Origin: Mesostigma viride
Taxonomy: Eukaryota; Streptophyta; Mesostigmatophyceae; Mesostigmatales; Mesostigmataceae
Reading direction: 5' to 3'
DNA: 64,000 nucleotides
Assembly (NCBI GenBank): GCA_009746045.1
Contig: RPFO01000213.1
Location: forward strand, 13,157,051 to 13,221,050
Part shown: positions 24,856 through 34,141 of the stretch, piece after piece
Numbering within the stretch: the first letter of the stretch is position 1
Layout: each line of letters starts with the position of its first letter
Notes under the pieces: model-generated
Database searches by the model: none
What the model was told of the DNA's origin: nothing
The model's input: the letters and a program-made list of their open reading frames with translations, nothing else
Made by a program: the position numbers and the translations under genes

Positions 24856-26545
24856 GACAGAGGAGCATCGCCAGCCGGGCCAGCGAGGGCTGGCTTGGCG
24901 ACAATCATCCTTCACCGCCTGGGCGGTGAGGCCTGCGGTGTTTTGCAGGACCTCAATTGTCAGAGGTGAATTTCACCCTGTGTCAGTGTGCCCAACTGCC
25001 TGTTTACATTTGTAGTGTCTGGCCATCATGTTGTAAACGGAGGTATTAGGGTTGCGTCCCTAACAATCGCACCCGCCTGCCGTCTTTCTGGCCGATAATT
25101 AAATAGGCTTGGTAGGGCCCGCCGTAAGCTTTCCGGCACAACTTATAGCACTGAATATAGTGCAGTATAGCAAAAGTTATGTAGTGCCGAAGTTGTGATT
25201 CCGGAACAATACTTTGCGTACCTTAGGTGCCGACGGTACTATCCTCGGCCGAATATTCCGTGTTGGATATTTCGTATGACTGAATCCAGTTCTAGATGCA
25301 TTGTATGCCGTGTTAGTTGCTTGACATCTGGCGTTCTCCTAATCGTCAATTGTATAATCGACAGCTGGCAACTTGTGCAGAATATTCTAGAACGTGCACC
25401 GCTGCCCCAATGTGCCTTGATAAGGAAGTGACGCACCTACGTTGCACTTACCTTGCAGTCCGAGCCCAGTGTGGCTATGGATGCTATGGTCCCCACCCGG
25501 GAACCGCACCATGGCTTTGGCGGTGAAATGGTGGCAGTCCGTAACCTAAATATGCAATGAATAAACTGTCTATCAATTGTCTCAATCAGTCTTGACAACC
25601 AAGGAATTAAATGAAAATTTCTGACATCAATGGCGATGGCGTTGTCCTTGAGGCGCTGGTCGATGTCGCGGAGCTGGGCGGTGATGGCGGCGGAGGAGGG
25701 GGTGGTGGCGGTGGAGGAGGCGAGGAGGGTGGAGGTGGCGGTGGAGATGGTGCATGGAGAGGAGGGGGAGCTTGGCAGTCAGCGTGCCGCCCATGGCCAC
25801 CACATCTGCAGCTAGCGAGAGGGGCCACGTGCTGCTCGAGGACCTCCTTAAGGAGTGAGCGGATGGAGGATTCGGTCAATGTGGTGGTGATGGGCTGGGG
25901 GGGGCAGAGCTCCTCGATGGAGCGGCCAAGGAGGGAGAAGAGGGCGAATGTTTGCAGTCGGGGGCGGGGGGCGGTGAAGATGTAGTTGAATGGGCGCCTG
26001 TGAAGGAAAGCATTGACGAGGCGACCCTGGTGGAAGAGCTGCTTGCACAGTTCAATAAGCGAGGCGGTTGATCCCCAGAGCACGTACGTAGCTCAGGATC
26101 TTGTCGTGGGTGAGCTTGTCAAAAAAGCCGGGCTATAGCTGCATGGCGTCAAAGTCGAGCTCTTCCCAGGTCGGCTCAGCAGGGCGACTGCGCTTGGGCT
26201 CAGGCGACGCTGCGGGCGCGAGGTGAGCCCGGTGCGCTGAGCGACCACAAGGGCTTGGCTAGTGGCGCTGCCCTTTCTGGGCTCAGTGGAGGGCGAAGCT
26301 GCAGCCGGAGCTGGAGACGTATTTTCAGGGCCGAGCGCAGCCGCCAGGCTGCGTTGCGCGGAGGAGCGTTTGCTCGCCATAATATATTGCGTGATAGCTT
26401 CGGGACATTATATCAGCATGTGCGTCTTAGAAAGACGAAGCGGTTGTGATATTCACAGCCGAAGTCGGTGCTCAAACGTGAAAGTTATGAGCTCCGCCGT
26501 CAGCCATTGCTACCTCGTGGCTCGTGGCTCGTGGCTTTGTTTGAT
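24856..26545 (-). mobile_element. ORF1-only retroelement copy VI, interrupted by a DNA transposon
   Basis: On the minus strand it has the CCACGAG leader (about 26520), ORF1 start at 26380 (MASKRSSAQRSLAAALGPEN) and the conserved block PRLQTFALFSLLGRS with LLKEVLEQHVAPLA. It runs through the P-rich segment to 25627, then continues at 24957-24856 after the 669-bp insertion 24958-25626. The RRM/CTD half and 3' UTR are missing, so this copy lost its 3' rather than its 5' end. It has several frameshifts. Confidence 0.7.
24958..25626. mobile_element. 669-bp DNA transposon with TGTCAGA termini
   Basis: The element starts TGTCAGAGGTGAATTTCA and ends with the complement of TGTCAGAAATTTTCA. It is flanked by a 5-bp duplication TCAAT at 24953-24957 and 25627-25631. 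Removing it and one TCAAT restores the alignment with the uninterrupted ORF1 copy at about 52285-52330 (inverted). It encodes no transposase. Confidence 0.65.
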
Positions 26546-26769
26546 AACTGGGGGGACATGCAGCCCCAAACTTTCAGGTCATTCTGACAAGCGCAGCCCT
26601 ATTTGATGGATATTCCTAGATCGCCACCTGTGATGACGCTGACGGAGGTTTTAGCTATAGTATTTAACCACACTAACACCCCTTTATACATCTAAGCCAC
26701 GTGAAAACTGGCCAAACCACATACTACCATCCTCTGGCGCCGAATAATAGGCATGCCGTACAAAATGGC

Positions 26770-27154
26770 TGACGGCGGTATGGCTGACGGCGGAGTTCAG
26801 ATCTTTTGCGTCTGAGCCCCAAATTCGGTCAGACCACTTGCATTCGATGCGCTTTTTTGAGACGCACATGCCAGTATAATCGGTTACGGCTGAAACGCGG
26901 AATTGCCAAAGTTACGCACGAGACAAGCAGCTATGACGACCCCAAAAGCAAAACGGGGCTTGGAAAAGGAGCTTTCCGGCTCCCAGCCCAACCCACTTGC
27001 CATCGTCCTTGCCCAGCCGCCTGGGCTCGCAACATCGCCAGCAAACCCATCGCCAAGCGCCTCGCCCGAGCCCAAGAAACCCTGCCACGAACACAAATGG
27101 CGAAAGTACCTACCTGATTACGACCGCTTTTCTTTTCAGCACTGGCTGAGTTGA
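26770..27154 (+). mobile_element. ORF1-only retroelement copy VII (5' end, divergent subfamily)
   Basis: The leader matches the family pattern (GGCTGACGGCGGAGTTC, GAGACGCACATGCCAGTATA). A start codon at 26933 opens MTTPKAKRGLEKELSGSQPN, with LAIVLAQPPGLATSPANPSP aligning to the ALVLAQPPGLASPSASPEPK region of the 51587 copy. It stops after about 70 codons, where homology ends. Confidence 0.65.
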
Positions 27155-27625
27155 GTAAATCTATAGCCCTAGGATCTGGCTCTAAGTTCCCCATGTCCGT
27201 CCGCACGCCTTCCGCTAGCGTCCGCTAAGCCGCCGGCTATAATCCGGCGGTCCGATGCGGTCGACCGGTCTAAGGGCGGCGCCTAGGGCCGGCGCCACCT
27301 AGGCCCCAGTCCGGGGCCTTATCCGGGTCGGTACGGACAGCTAGCTTGTCCCACGGTTACGGCTAACCGGATAGGCTTTGCTGGCTAAGACATAAACCAG
27401 TGGTTGGCCAGCTCCGACAGCAGTTCTCTGTGTTCACCTTATCCCAAGCTCAACGCGACCGACCGCCATAGCTCAGCCGGTCGGGGGCTTTAACTTGTAT
27501 TCATAAAAATCCCGATGGCTTCCGGTACACGGAGCCGCACGGGCGAACACACAGATACGCCAAGTGGCGAGGCCGCAGGGGCCGTCCTGCCACGCTTTAG
27601 TGCGGACGAGGCCACGAGGTTGTAG
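27155..27625. other. GC-rich segment with many short hairpins
   Basis: Consecutive stem-loops are visible: CCGCCGGCTATAATCCGGCGG-like at about 27230, GGCGCCTAGGGCCGGCGCC at about 27278, and GGCCCCAGTCCGGGGCC at about 27302. At about 27466 GCCATAGCTCAGCCGGTCGG resembles a tRNA box A, with CCCGATGGC downstream. It may be a structured 5' UTR of a retroelement; no coding capacity was seen. Confidence 0.35.
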
Positions 27626-28187
27626 GGTTTTCCACGCATAGGTCATTAGAGTCTTTGTATCACGGTATGCCTCGTATTTCGGACGAGATTAGGCAGCGTA
27701 GGATAGCATTTGTAGGACATCTTGCTCGCACCAGCCAGGTCGACACCGCCCTTGGTCTGGCCGGTCCCCAGCGGCTCGGCCAACCAGGGCGGCATATTTT
27801 GACCTGGCCTGGCCCCAAGAACATTCCTAAAAGGGTACTGGGAAACATGCCATTACCTATACCCAGATGTTGCTGGACGACCTAGTGGTCCCAGCCCAGT
27901 TTGAGTACCGCATCCCCTCTCTCTCCCTTCTCTGGACTGCCATGCAGGACAAGAAGCGGTGGCAGAAGATTGTCAAGGCTCACACGCCAGCCCCTGTGGG
28001 CAAGCCGCCTCCCCCCAAGAGGAGGAGCCGTTTTGATGAGTAGCGTAGATAGGCTTTTCTAGACTAGATATAGCTTAGAGTTAGGTTAGTTCGATTACGC
28101 GGCTTCCTCCACTCCACCCATCCAACCTGGAATATGTGCTACATGATCTCCCAACGGAGGCATGTTATAATTTAATTTAATTTAATT
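27626..28187 (+). mobile_element. RTE-like LINE 3' fragment
   Basis: It is almost identical to 56880-57440. It encodes STHRSLESLYHGMPRISDEI, then GHLARTSQVDTALGLAGPQR, has a frameshift, and then has a 3' UTR with the hairpin CTCCCAACGGAG and a TTTAA-repeat tail (28160-28190). Confidence 0.85.
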
Positions 28188-28344
28188 TAATGCACCTAGA
28201 GCCGAGAGCTGTCTATCTGATGTATCTACCTGATCTGTGCGGGCCAGGTGCCCGGCTAGGCCCAGCAGGCACCTGTGCCTAATAATGTGGGAAACATAGG
28301 GCAAATCAGCGTACAAATCCTCATTACTAATGTGCAAACCAAAG

Positions 28345-28500
28345 GGGATGCAAACCATGGGCCTTGCGCAGCATCTTGGTGACGGCGCCGTCGAGTCGTT
28401 GCTCCAGCTCCTGCGTCAGTGTCCAGGTCTCGGCGCCGTAGGTCAGGATCGTCAGAATGACGACCTTGAAGAGGTCACGCTTGACGATGCGGGGATGCAG
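28345..28500 (-). mobile_element. RTE-like LINE fragment
   Basis: The minus strand reads a piece of the ORF2 region corresponding to YGAETWTLT...RLDGAVTKMLR, matching the segment near residue 600 of the LINE at 29388-32601. Both ends are truncated. Its upstream edge (CGCATCGTCAA) continues the sequence on which the fragment at 33121-33842 breaks off. Confidence 0.6.
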
Positions 28501-28517
28501 TATAGGGATGCAGTATA

Positions 28518-29012
28518 GTGGTCCGGTATTTCCAGGTCGCGCAGCAGCCAGAAACGGACCTGATGCTAGCGCAACGCCTGTACCACAGCCTCATCGTGGG
28601 CCGGCTGCATCTGGGCAACGAACGCATCCGCATTGAGTCGGCAGCCTGGATGGCGGGCCAGCCTGGCCCCATCCGGGTGACCTTCGCGAATGTGGCCAGC
28701 AAGGTGAAGGTACTCCAGGCCCGCAAGCTCCTAGGTGGGAGAAACGCGCCGAGCCTCGACGACCTCCTCTCCCCGGCCCAGCTAGTCATCAAGAACGGTC
28801 TGCTGGGCAGCGACGTGGCGATCAAGGCCAGGCATCAGGAAGGCCAGAAGGTCTACGTCCGCCTCGTCCACGACACCCCCGTGCTCTTCATCAACGGCCA
28901 GCGCACGGAGGCGCAGGCTCCTAACAAGCGGCACAAGTCGGGCCGTACCAGGCCCGCCCCAGCTGCGTCATCATCGTCTACGCACGTCCCGGGTATGGAT
29001 GGCGCCCGGTAA
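28518..29012 (+). CDS. LINE ORF1-like RNA-binding protein, 5'-truncated
   Basis: The 164-codon frame contains PIRVTFANVASKVKVLQARK, then SLDDLLSPAQLVIKNGLL, then VRLVHDTPVLFINGQR. The order (an RRM-like strand with a conserved hydrophobic/Lys pattern, a short-helix CTD, a closing 'GQR' strand) follows the L1 ORF1p RRM/CTD layout. Such proteins coat element RNA as nucleic-acid chaperones. The N-terminal trimerising coiled coil is missing, and the initiating codon is uncertain because the frame starts where homology starts. It is different in sequence from the ORF1 of the ORF1-only family. Confidence 0.55.
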   Translation: MVRYFQVAQQPETDLMLAQRLYHSLIVGRLHLGNERIRIESAAWMAGQPGPIRVTFANVASKVKVLQARKLLGGRNAPSLDDLLSPAQLVIKNGLLGSDVAIKARHQEGQKVYVRLVHDTPVLFINGQRTEAQAPNKRHKSGRTRPAPAASSSSTHVPGMDGAR

Positions 29013-29307
29013 GGGCACACCCTCGCAGCCTCGCGGTACAATAGGCTTTGGGCACAGCCTTTATAAACAAGCCCCTTTCCATCCTCATGTCGCACCGTGC
29101 GAGCATGATCAGGATGCAAGGTCGCCAGGCACGCCACGGTCAACCTTCCCGCCAATTTACCAGCCACACACGCCTCCTAGCCCGCCTTGAGCGGGATGAG
29201 GCCCAGTCGACACGCCGGCGACCCCAGCCAGGACGGAGACGACGCATATCCGTCCTGAAAGAAAGCCTCCATGCGTTGACAAGCATTAACCCCAATCGCC
29301 ACCCTCC

Positions 29308-29393
29308 CCCCCCCCCCCCCACCCCCCCACCCCCACCTCCAGCACTACCCTTCTCCACACCCCACCCCCACCCCCACCCCCACCCCCCCGCTA
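29308..29393 (+). repeat. C-rich low-complexity linker between LINE ORFs
   Basis: Runs of C interrupted by A (CCCCCCCACCCCCCCACCCC-type) lie between ORF1 and ORF2. They read as poly-Pro in any plus frame. Confidence 0.85.
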
Positions 29394-32300
29394 ATAGGGC
29401 AACGGCCCATTCTTGGTATTGCAAGTTTTAACGTGCGCACCCTCCCTGCAGATCCTTCTACGAGCGGCGGCACCCCAGCACGCCAACGCGTCGACGAGCT
29501 GATCGCCCTGTGCGCCGACAACAAGATCGCTGTTCTTGGAGTCCAGGAGCACCGACGCACCGTTGACCCTCAGCACGCGGTCAACGGTCTGCTGGTCGAC
29601 GACCTGCGTGCAGGCTGGCGGTTCCACTATGGTGGCGGCGACGCGCCGGGCCAAGGTGGTGTGGGCCTCTTGTGCTCGCCGGCAGCATCAGAGCAGCTCC
29701 AGTCCATCGTGCTGCGGTCCCCGCGTGTGCTAGTGGCCACTTTTTCGGCCACTGAGGGCCATTCACACCACACGCTAACCGTTATCGTGGGATATGCACC
29801 ACATGCGGGTCGAGCTCAGGCGGAACGTGAGGCCTTCTTCGACGCCCTCAAGGAGGAGGAGGCCAACATCCCAGCTCGGCACTTCCTGGTTATGCTGCTC
29901 GACGCCAACGCCACGCTGCCAGTTGGCACTGGGGGCGCTCAGTATTCCCCAACCAACACGACAGCCAACGGTAACACGCCTTTATTTGCGAATCTGCTGG
30001 CAGAATCTGCGCTGGTTGCATGCAATGCTTCTTTCGCACGCCCCGCTGAGCAGCTGGCCACCTTTTTTGGGCCGTCGGATCGGGTGGTGTGCCTTGATTA
30101 TGTCTGCGTACGTCGGGCTCAGCGCCCCTCAGTTGTCGATGCTCGCGTCCTGCAAGATTCTGTCAGCACGGTGGAATCTGATCATCGTCTCGTGCTCGCT
30201 CGCATCAGATTGCGGTTTCCTGGGGTGAAACCGTCGCGACAGCTGGCACCTCAGCCAGATCTGAAAGTGCTCCGGATTGTGCTGAAGGATGCCGACAAGA
30301 TGTCAGCAGCAGAGCAGGCCGCTATGTCGCACAGGGATGATTTCCTGGCCGTATTCGACGCCGGGGCAGCCGACAGCAGTTACACGCCATTCCGCCGCCG
30401 GGGATATTTCAGTGATCCTCCGTGGTGTCGCCGCCAAGTATCGCCTGGCTGCCCGCACCCTCCCCACCTTGCCTCCGCGCCGGCAGCTTGCTGTCCACCG
30501 TCACGCACCGACAGTGGTCGCCGCCAGGCAGATGCTCCGCCGCAACAGAGATCCGATCGCCAAACCTGGGCTGCAAGCAGCTCTGAGGGCCGCCTACGAG
30601 CAGGCTGAGAAGGCAGATGCTCAGCAGATGGTCAAGGACCTGCGCAGCTGCCAGCAGAAGCACGACGGCAAGGGGGCCTGGTTCTGGTACAAGCGCCTCG
30701 GGCACCCGGACGGCCTCGGCCGGCCCCACCGCCACGACGTCCCCGGCGCCCCAGCCAAGCGGCTTCGTACCTGGGCCACGGCCACGGCCGAGGTCGTGGG
30801 GACAGCTGCGCCGCCCCCACCCCTGCTCCCAGCCGCCGCCGCCCGCCCGGCCGCCCTGGCCGGCCCCGCTGGGCCCCCGGCCCCGCCTAGGTCAGCGGCG
30901 GACTACCTAGTCCCCCCGCTGGTCGGCCCACTTGGCGACCCGTCTGACATGCCTCCTTTCACCTCTCGCGAGGTCACGGAGGCGGTCCAGCGCCTGCGTT
31001 ATGACGCAGCCACCGGCTCTGACGAGATTCCGGCCGCAGTTGTAAAACTTGCAGCCGAATTCGAGGACACAGGTGTTATGCTGCTCTTCCGGGACATCTG
31101 CAACCGCCTTCTGCTGTCGTCGCAACCACCTCCAGCGGCCTGGCAACACAGTTTTCGCACGATGCTGTACAAGAACAAGGGGTCGCCTGCCGACCCCGGC
31201 AACTACAGAGGGGTGTGCATTCAAAGTGCCCCCCTCAAGCTTCTTATGCGGCTCATCCTGAACCGCCTGCGCACGGCCCTGGACGGTCACCTCAGCGAGA
31301 CTCAGCACGGCTTCCGTTCAGGTCGCAACACAGTACAGGCGCTCTTCGCTACTCGCCGACTGGTGGAGGAACTGCAACGCCTTCAGCCTGGTGAGTCCCC
31401 TTTGCACCTTGTGCTGGTGGACTTCATCAAAGCCTTCGATTCGGTTTTCTGGCCTGCGCTTTGGGACATCCTCGAGTTGTTCCGGATCCCCCGCCCCCTG
31501 ATTGCTGTCATCCGCAACCTGTATGAAGGGTCCACCACTTCGGTGCGCACTTCTTACGGGACCACGCCCCCATGCCCTTTACAGAAGGGTGTGTGGCAGG
31601 GCTGCGTGCTGTCGCCCTACCTGTTCATTATTGTTGTCGAATACGTAATGATTCAGGCGCGCAAGCGATTTGCCCGCATCGTGGGCAGGGAACCAGGAGT
31701 GCAGGTTGCTAACAAATTCTGGCATGGCGGTGCGGACACGGAGATTCGGCTAGCAGACATCATTTACGCAGACGACACCACCCTCTTCGAGGACACTGAG
31801 CACGTGCAGACATGGCTTGACTGCCTGGCTCTCGAGGCCCGTGCAGTGGGGCTTGAGGTCAGCAAGAAGACAGAGGCCCTGGCGGTTGGGCTCACCAACT
31901 CACCGCCGCCCCTCTATCTCCTAGACGGCTCTCGAGTCCTGTATCGGGACCGCGTTAAGCTGCTGGGCAGCCTGCTCCCCAGCTGCGAGGTTGATGTGGA
32001 CCATCGCATCTCCCTCGCCTGGCACGCTTTACGCCAGTACCGGGCCCTGTGGCGCAAGCCCCTGGGCAAGATCGAGAAACAGGACCTGTTCAAGGTCCTC
32101 GTCCTTCCTGTTCTCACGTATGGGGCCGAGACGTGGACCCTCACCGCCGACCTGGCCCGCAAGCTGGACGGCGCGGTCACCAACATGCTGCGTTCCATTT
32201 TCAGAGTAGGATATGCTGCTCACGTCCGCAATGAGGACCTGTACCAGGGCATGCCCTATATCACCAGCACCATTAAGCAACGACGCCTGCAGCTAGTAGG

Positions 32301-32601
32301 GCACCTAGCTCGCACCAACCAGGTAGACACCTCACGTGGCCCCCCCGCAGGACTGCGACCAGCCCAGCCTGGCCGGCACCTCCTGACGTGGGCCGGGCCC
32401 AGTGATGTTAGACGCCGCAAGGCCCGCACCTTCAAAGAACAGCTAGTAGAAGACATGGGGGGCCTAGGCCTCTCCGTGATTTGGAAGAAGATGATGGACA
32501 AGGCCAAGTGGGCCCAGGTCATAGAGGACAACGAGCCCCCCCCAGTGGGGAAGCGCCCGCGTGTGCAATCCCGTGGGAGGCACGCCAGACAGCTCCCCTA
32601 G
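29388..32601 (+). CDS. LINE ORF2: AP endonuclease plus reverse transcriptase (one frameshift)
   Basis: The first frame (29388-30400) is an APE-type endonuclease: ILGIASFNVRTL with the catalytic Asn, VQEHRR with the Glu, VGYAPH, LLDANATLP with the Asp-x-Asn, and a final SDHRLV. A one-base shift at about 30390 moves the reading to the frame ending at 32601. That frame holds a full RT with YKNKGSPADPGNYRGV, QHGFRSGRNTVQAL, VDFIKAFDSV (first catalytic Asp), PLQKGVWQGCVLSPYLF and IIYADDTTLF (catalytic YADD). A C-terminal region with YGAETWTLT and GHLARTNQVD follows. All catalytic residues I can check are present, so this copy was active recently. The ORF2 start is uncertain because a C-run linker precedes it. 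Confidence 0.88.
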
Positions 32602-32667
32602 GGCAGCGTGCGGCTGTCTAGATAGATGTTGTAGTTAGAATGTTGTTAGATTAATTAATTAATTAAT

Positions 32668-32990
32668 AGACACGTGACTGCGTCACGTGAGCATAAGTCC
32701 TCAGTGGGAGGGGAACATGGGATGGAATGGATGGTATAAGCTATCTAGGTCCTAGTTACAGGGGTGTGGACACCGCGGCCCGAATCGCTATGAATGCCAT
32801 ACTTGGTCACACGCGGAGCCCCCACAGGCTTGGGGGTGGTCTCCTTCATCACTACTTGCCATCTATCCTTGCGCACCATCTGCCTCCATATTACAGACAA
32901 ACCAGGAGGCTGCCCGGGGGTGAGCCCGTCACGTCTAGTGTAGCACATGTCCATGCCGAGTCTATCACGAAAAGTCCACGGGTGGCGACG
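32668..32990 (-). mobile_element. Decayed LINE 3' end, tail to tail with the LINE
   Basis: The minus strand encodes PPGLSVIWRQMVRKDRWQVV and MKETTPKPVG, the ORF2 C-terminal motif. A 3' UTR follows that ends in the hairpin CACGTGAC-GCA-GTCACGTG and TTAA repeats, shared with the preceding LINE's tail. A related copy lies at 50150-50440. Confidence 0.7.
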
Positions 32991-33124
32991 GTTGTTAGAT
33001 AGATTAGTGTGTAGCTGATGTAGATAGATTAGACCGGTAGGACTGTTTGCACCCACCCATCCATCCATCGGGGTTAATGCTCCGTGACTCCCCAACGGGA
33101 GCACGAGTCTAATTAATTAATTAA
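32991..33124 (+). mobile_element. LINE 3' UTR remnant with CATC repeats
   Basis: It matches the 3' UTR at 50490-50820 (inverted): GATTAGACCGGTAGGA, a short CCATC run, then GCTCCGTGACTCCCCAACGG, GAGCACGAGTC and a (TAAT)n tail. Confidence 0.7.
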
Positions 33125-33842
33125 TTGACGATGCGGGGTAGGGCGGGGTTGCTCCACCAGCGGCGGTGGTCATGGAGGTGCGCCCACGCCATGCCGATCC
33201 GTGTCGTCATGTCGTCCTCGCAGTCGGGAAGCCAACTGCCGAGCAGCTTGAAGCGGCCTGAAGGAGGGTAGTTGACCTCGGCATCGTCTAATAGGCGGAG
33301 TGTGGGTGGGGGCCCTGCCATGCCGAGGGCCAGGGCCTCCGTTTTGGGGCTGATTTCTGGACCAACCGCCCGAGCCTCGAGCGCCAGGCAGTCCAGCCAA
33401 AGTTGGGCAGACTCCGGCTTCTCGATGAGCGTGATGTCGTCGGCATAAATGAGGTCAGCCAGTAAATTCTGCTTGGTAGTCGGCCCCCCTTCTCCAAGCT
33501 CGTTCGTGATCGCTAGGCCAGGGGCACGGCCTGCAATGCTAGCAAAGCGAGCACGTGCCTGGCGCATAACATAATCCACTACAATAATAAACAGGTACGG
33601 CGACAGGACGCAACCCTGCCAGACGCCGGTCTGCAGTGGGCATGGCGGGGTAATGCCGTGTTGAGTGCGCACCGAAGTGGTCGACCCCTCATACAGCGTG
33701 CGGATGACGGTAGTCAGGGGAGTGGGGATCGACGCGAGCGCGAGCAAGTACAGCCCATAGAGCGTCCCAGAGGACAGAATCAAAAGCCTAGATGAAGTCG
33801 ACGAAGATCAGGATGGCGGGAAACTCACCAGGTTGCAGGAGA
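33121..33842 (-). pseudogene. RTE-like LINE fragment, RT palm region
   Basis: The minus strand reads IRTLYEGSTTSVRTQHG, GVWQGCVLSPYLFIIVV, LIYADDITLIEKPES and LLGSWLPDCEDDMTTRI. The preceding stretch (33842-33784) continues the homology with FVDFI, an in-frame TAG and AFDS, so a nonsense mutation replaces the Lys of VDFIKAFDS. The reading ends at the TTAA run where the neighbouring elements begin. Confidence 0.8.
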
Positions 33843-33849
33843 GGTTCTA

Positions 33850-33893
33850 TACGCGTTCTAAAAAAAGCTTACAACGCAAAAAACACGGGTTAG
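33850..33893. repeat. Solo end of a piggyBac-type MITE
   Basis: TACGCGTTCTAAAAAAAGCT followed by TACAACGC and AAAAAACACGGG matches the right end of the element at 34142-35882. Here the terminal CACGGG is followed by TTAG rather than TTAA. Confidence 0.55.
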
Positions 33894-34004
33894 AGTTAAC
33901 TTAGTTTTCACGGCTTCGCTCACCCCCCCCTCCCCATAAGCAATGGAATACGTGCTACATGATCTCCCAACAAAGTCATGTTATAAATTTGAATTTAATT
34001 TAAT

Positions 34005-34137
34005 GGGGGGTAGTACCATAGACAACTCACCAGAGATATTATTTAGTGGCCCCAATCATATTTCAGCATTGCGCAAATGAATTACAAGTGATATTCGCGT
34101 AGGTCAATTTTTAAGGGTTTAGGGCTGCCACCTCCCC
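34005..34137. repeat. Dispersed repeat, copy 1
   Basis: GGGGGTAGTACC, CAACTCACCAGAGATATTAT and TGCCACCTCCCCTTAA match 53500-53655 in reverse complement at roughly 80%. The piggyBac-type MITE at 34142 is inserted at its TTAA. Confidence 0.55.
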
Positions 34138-34141
34138 TTAA

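Larger units (their letters stand above)
28505..32667 (+). mobile_element. RTE-like LINE, nearly complete (ORF1 part, ORF2, 3' tail)
   Basis: An ORF1 C-terminal part (28518-29012), a pyrimidine-rich linker with C runs (29308-29393), a complete APE-plus-RT ORF2 with one frameshift (29388-32601) and a 3' UTR of about 45 bp ending in TTAA repeats (32650-32667) occur in the expected order on one strand. The 5' end is truncated within ORF1. The RT wording (VDFIKAFDSV, GVWQGCVLSPYLF, IIYADDTTL) and the RRLQLVGHLART tail fit RTE-like LINEs. Confidence 0.85.

Noticed and set aside
29140-29424. Gly/Trp-rich minus-strand frame
   Set aside because: Complement of the C-rich linker between LINE ORFs.
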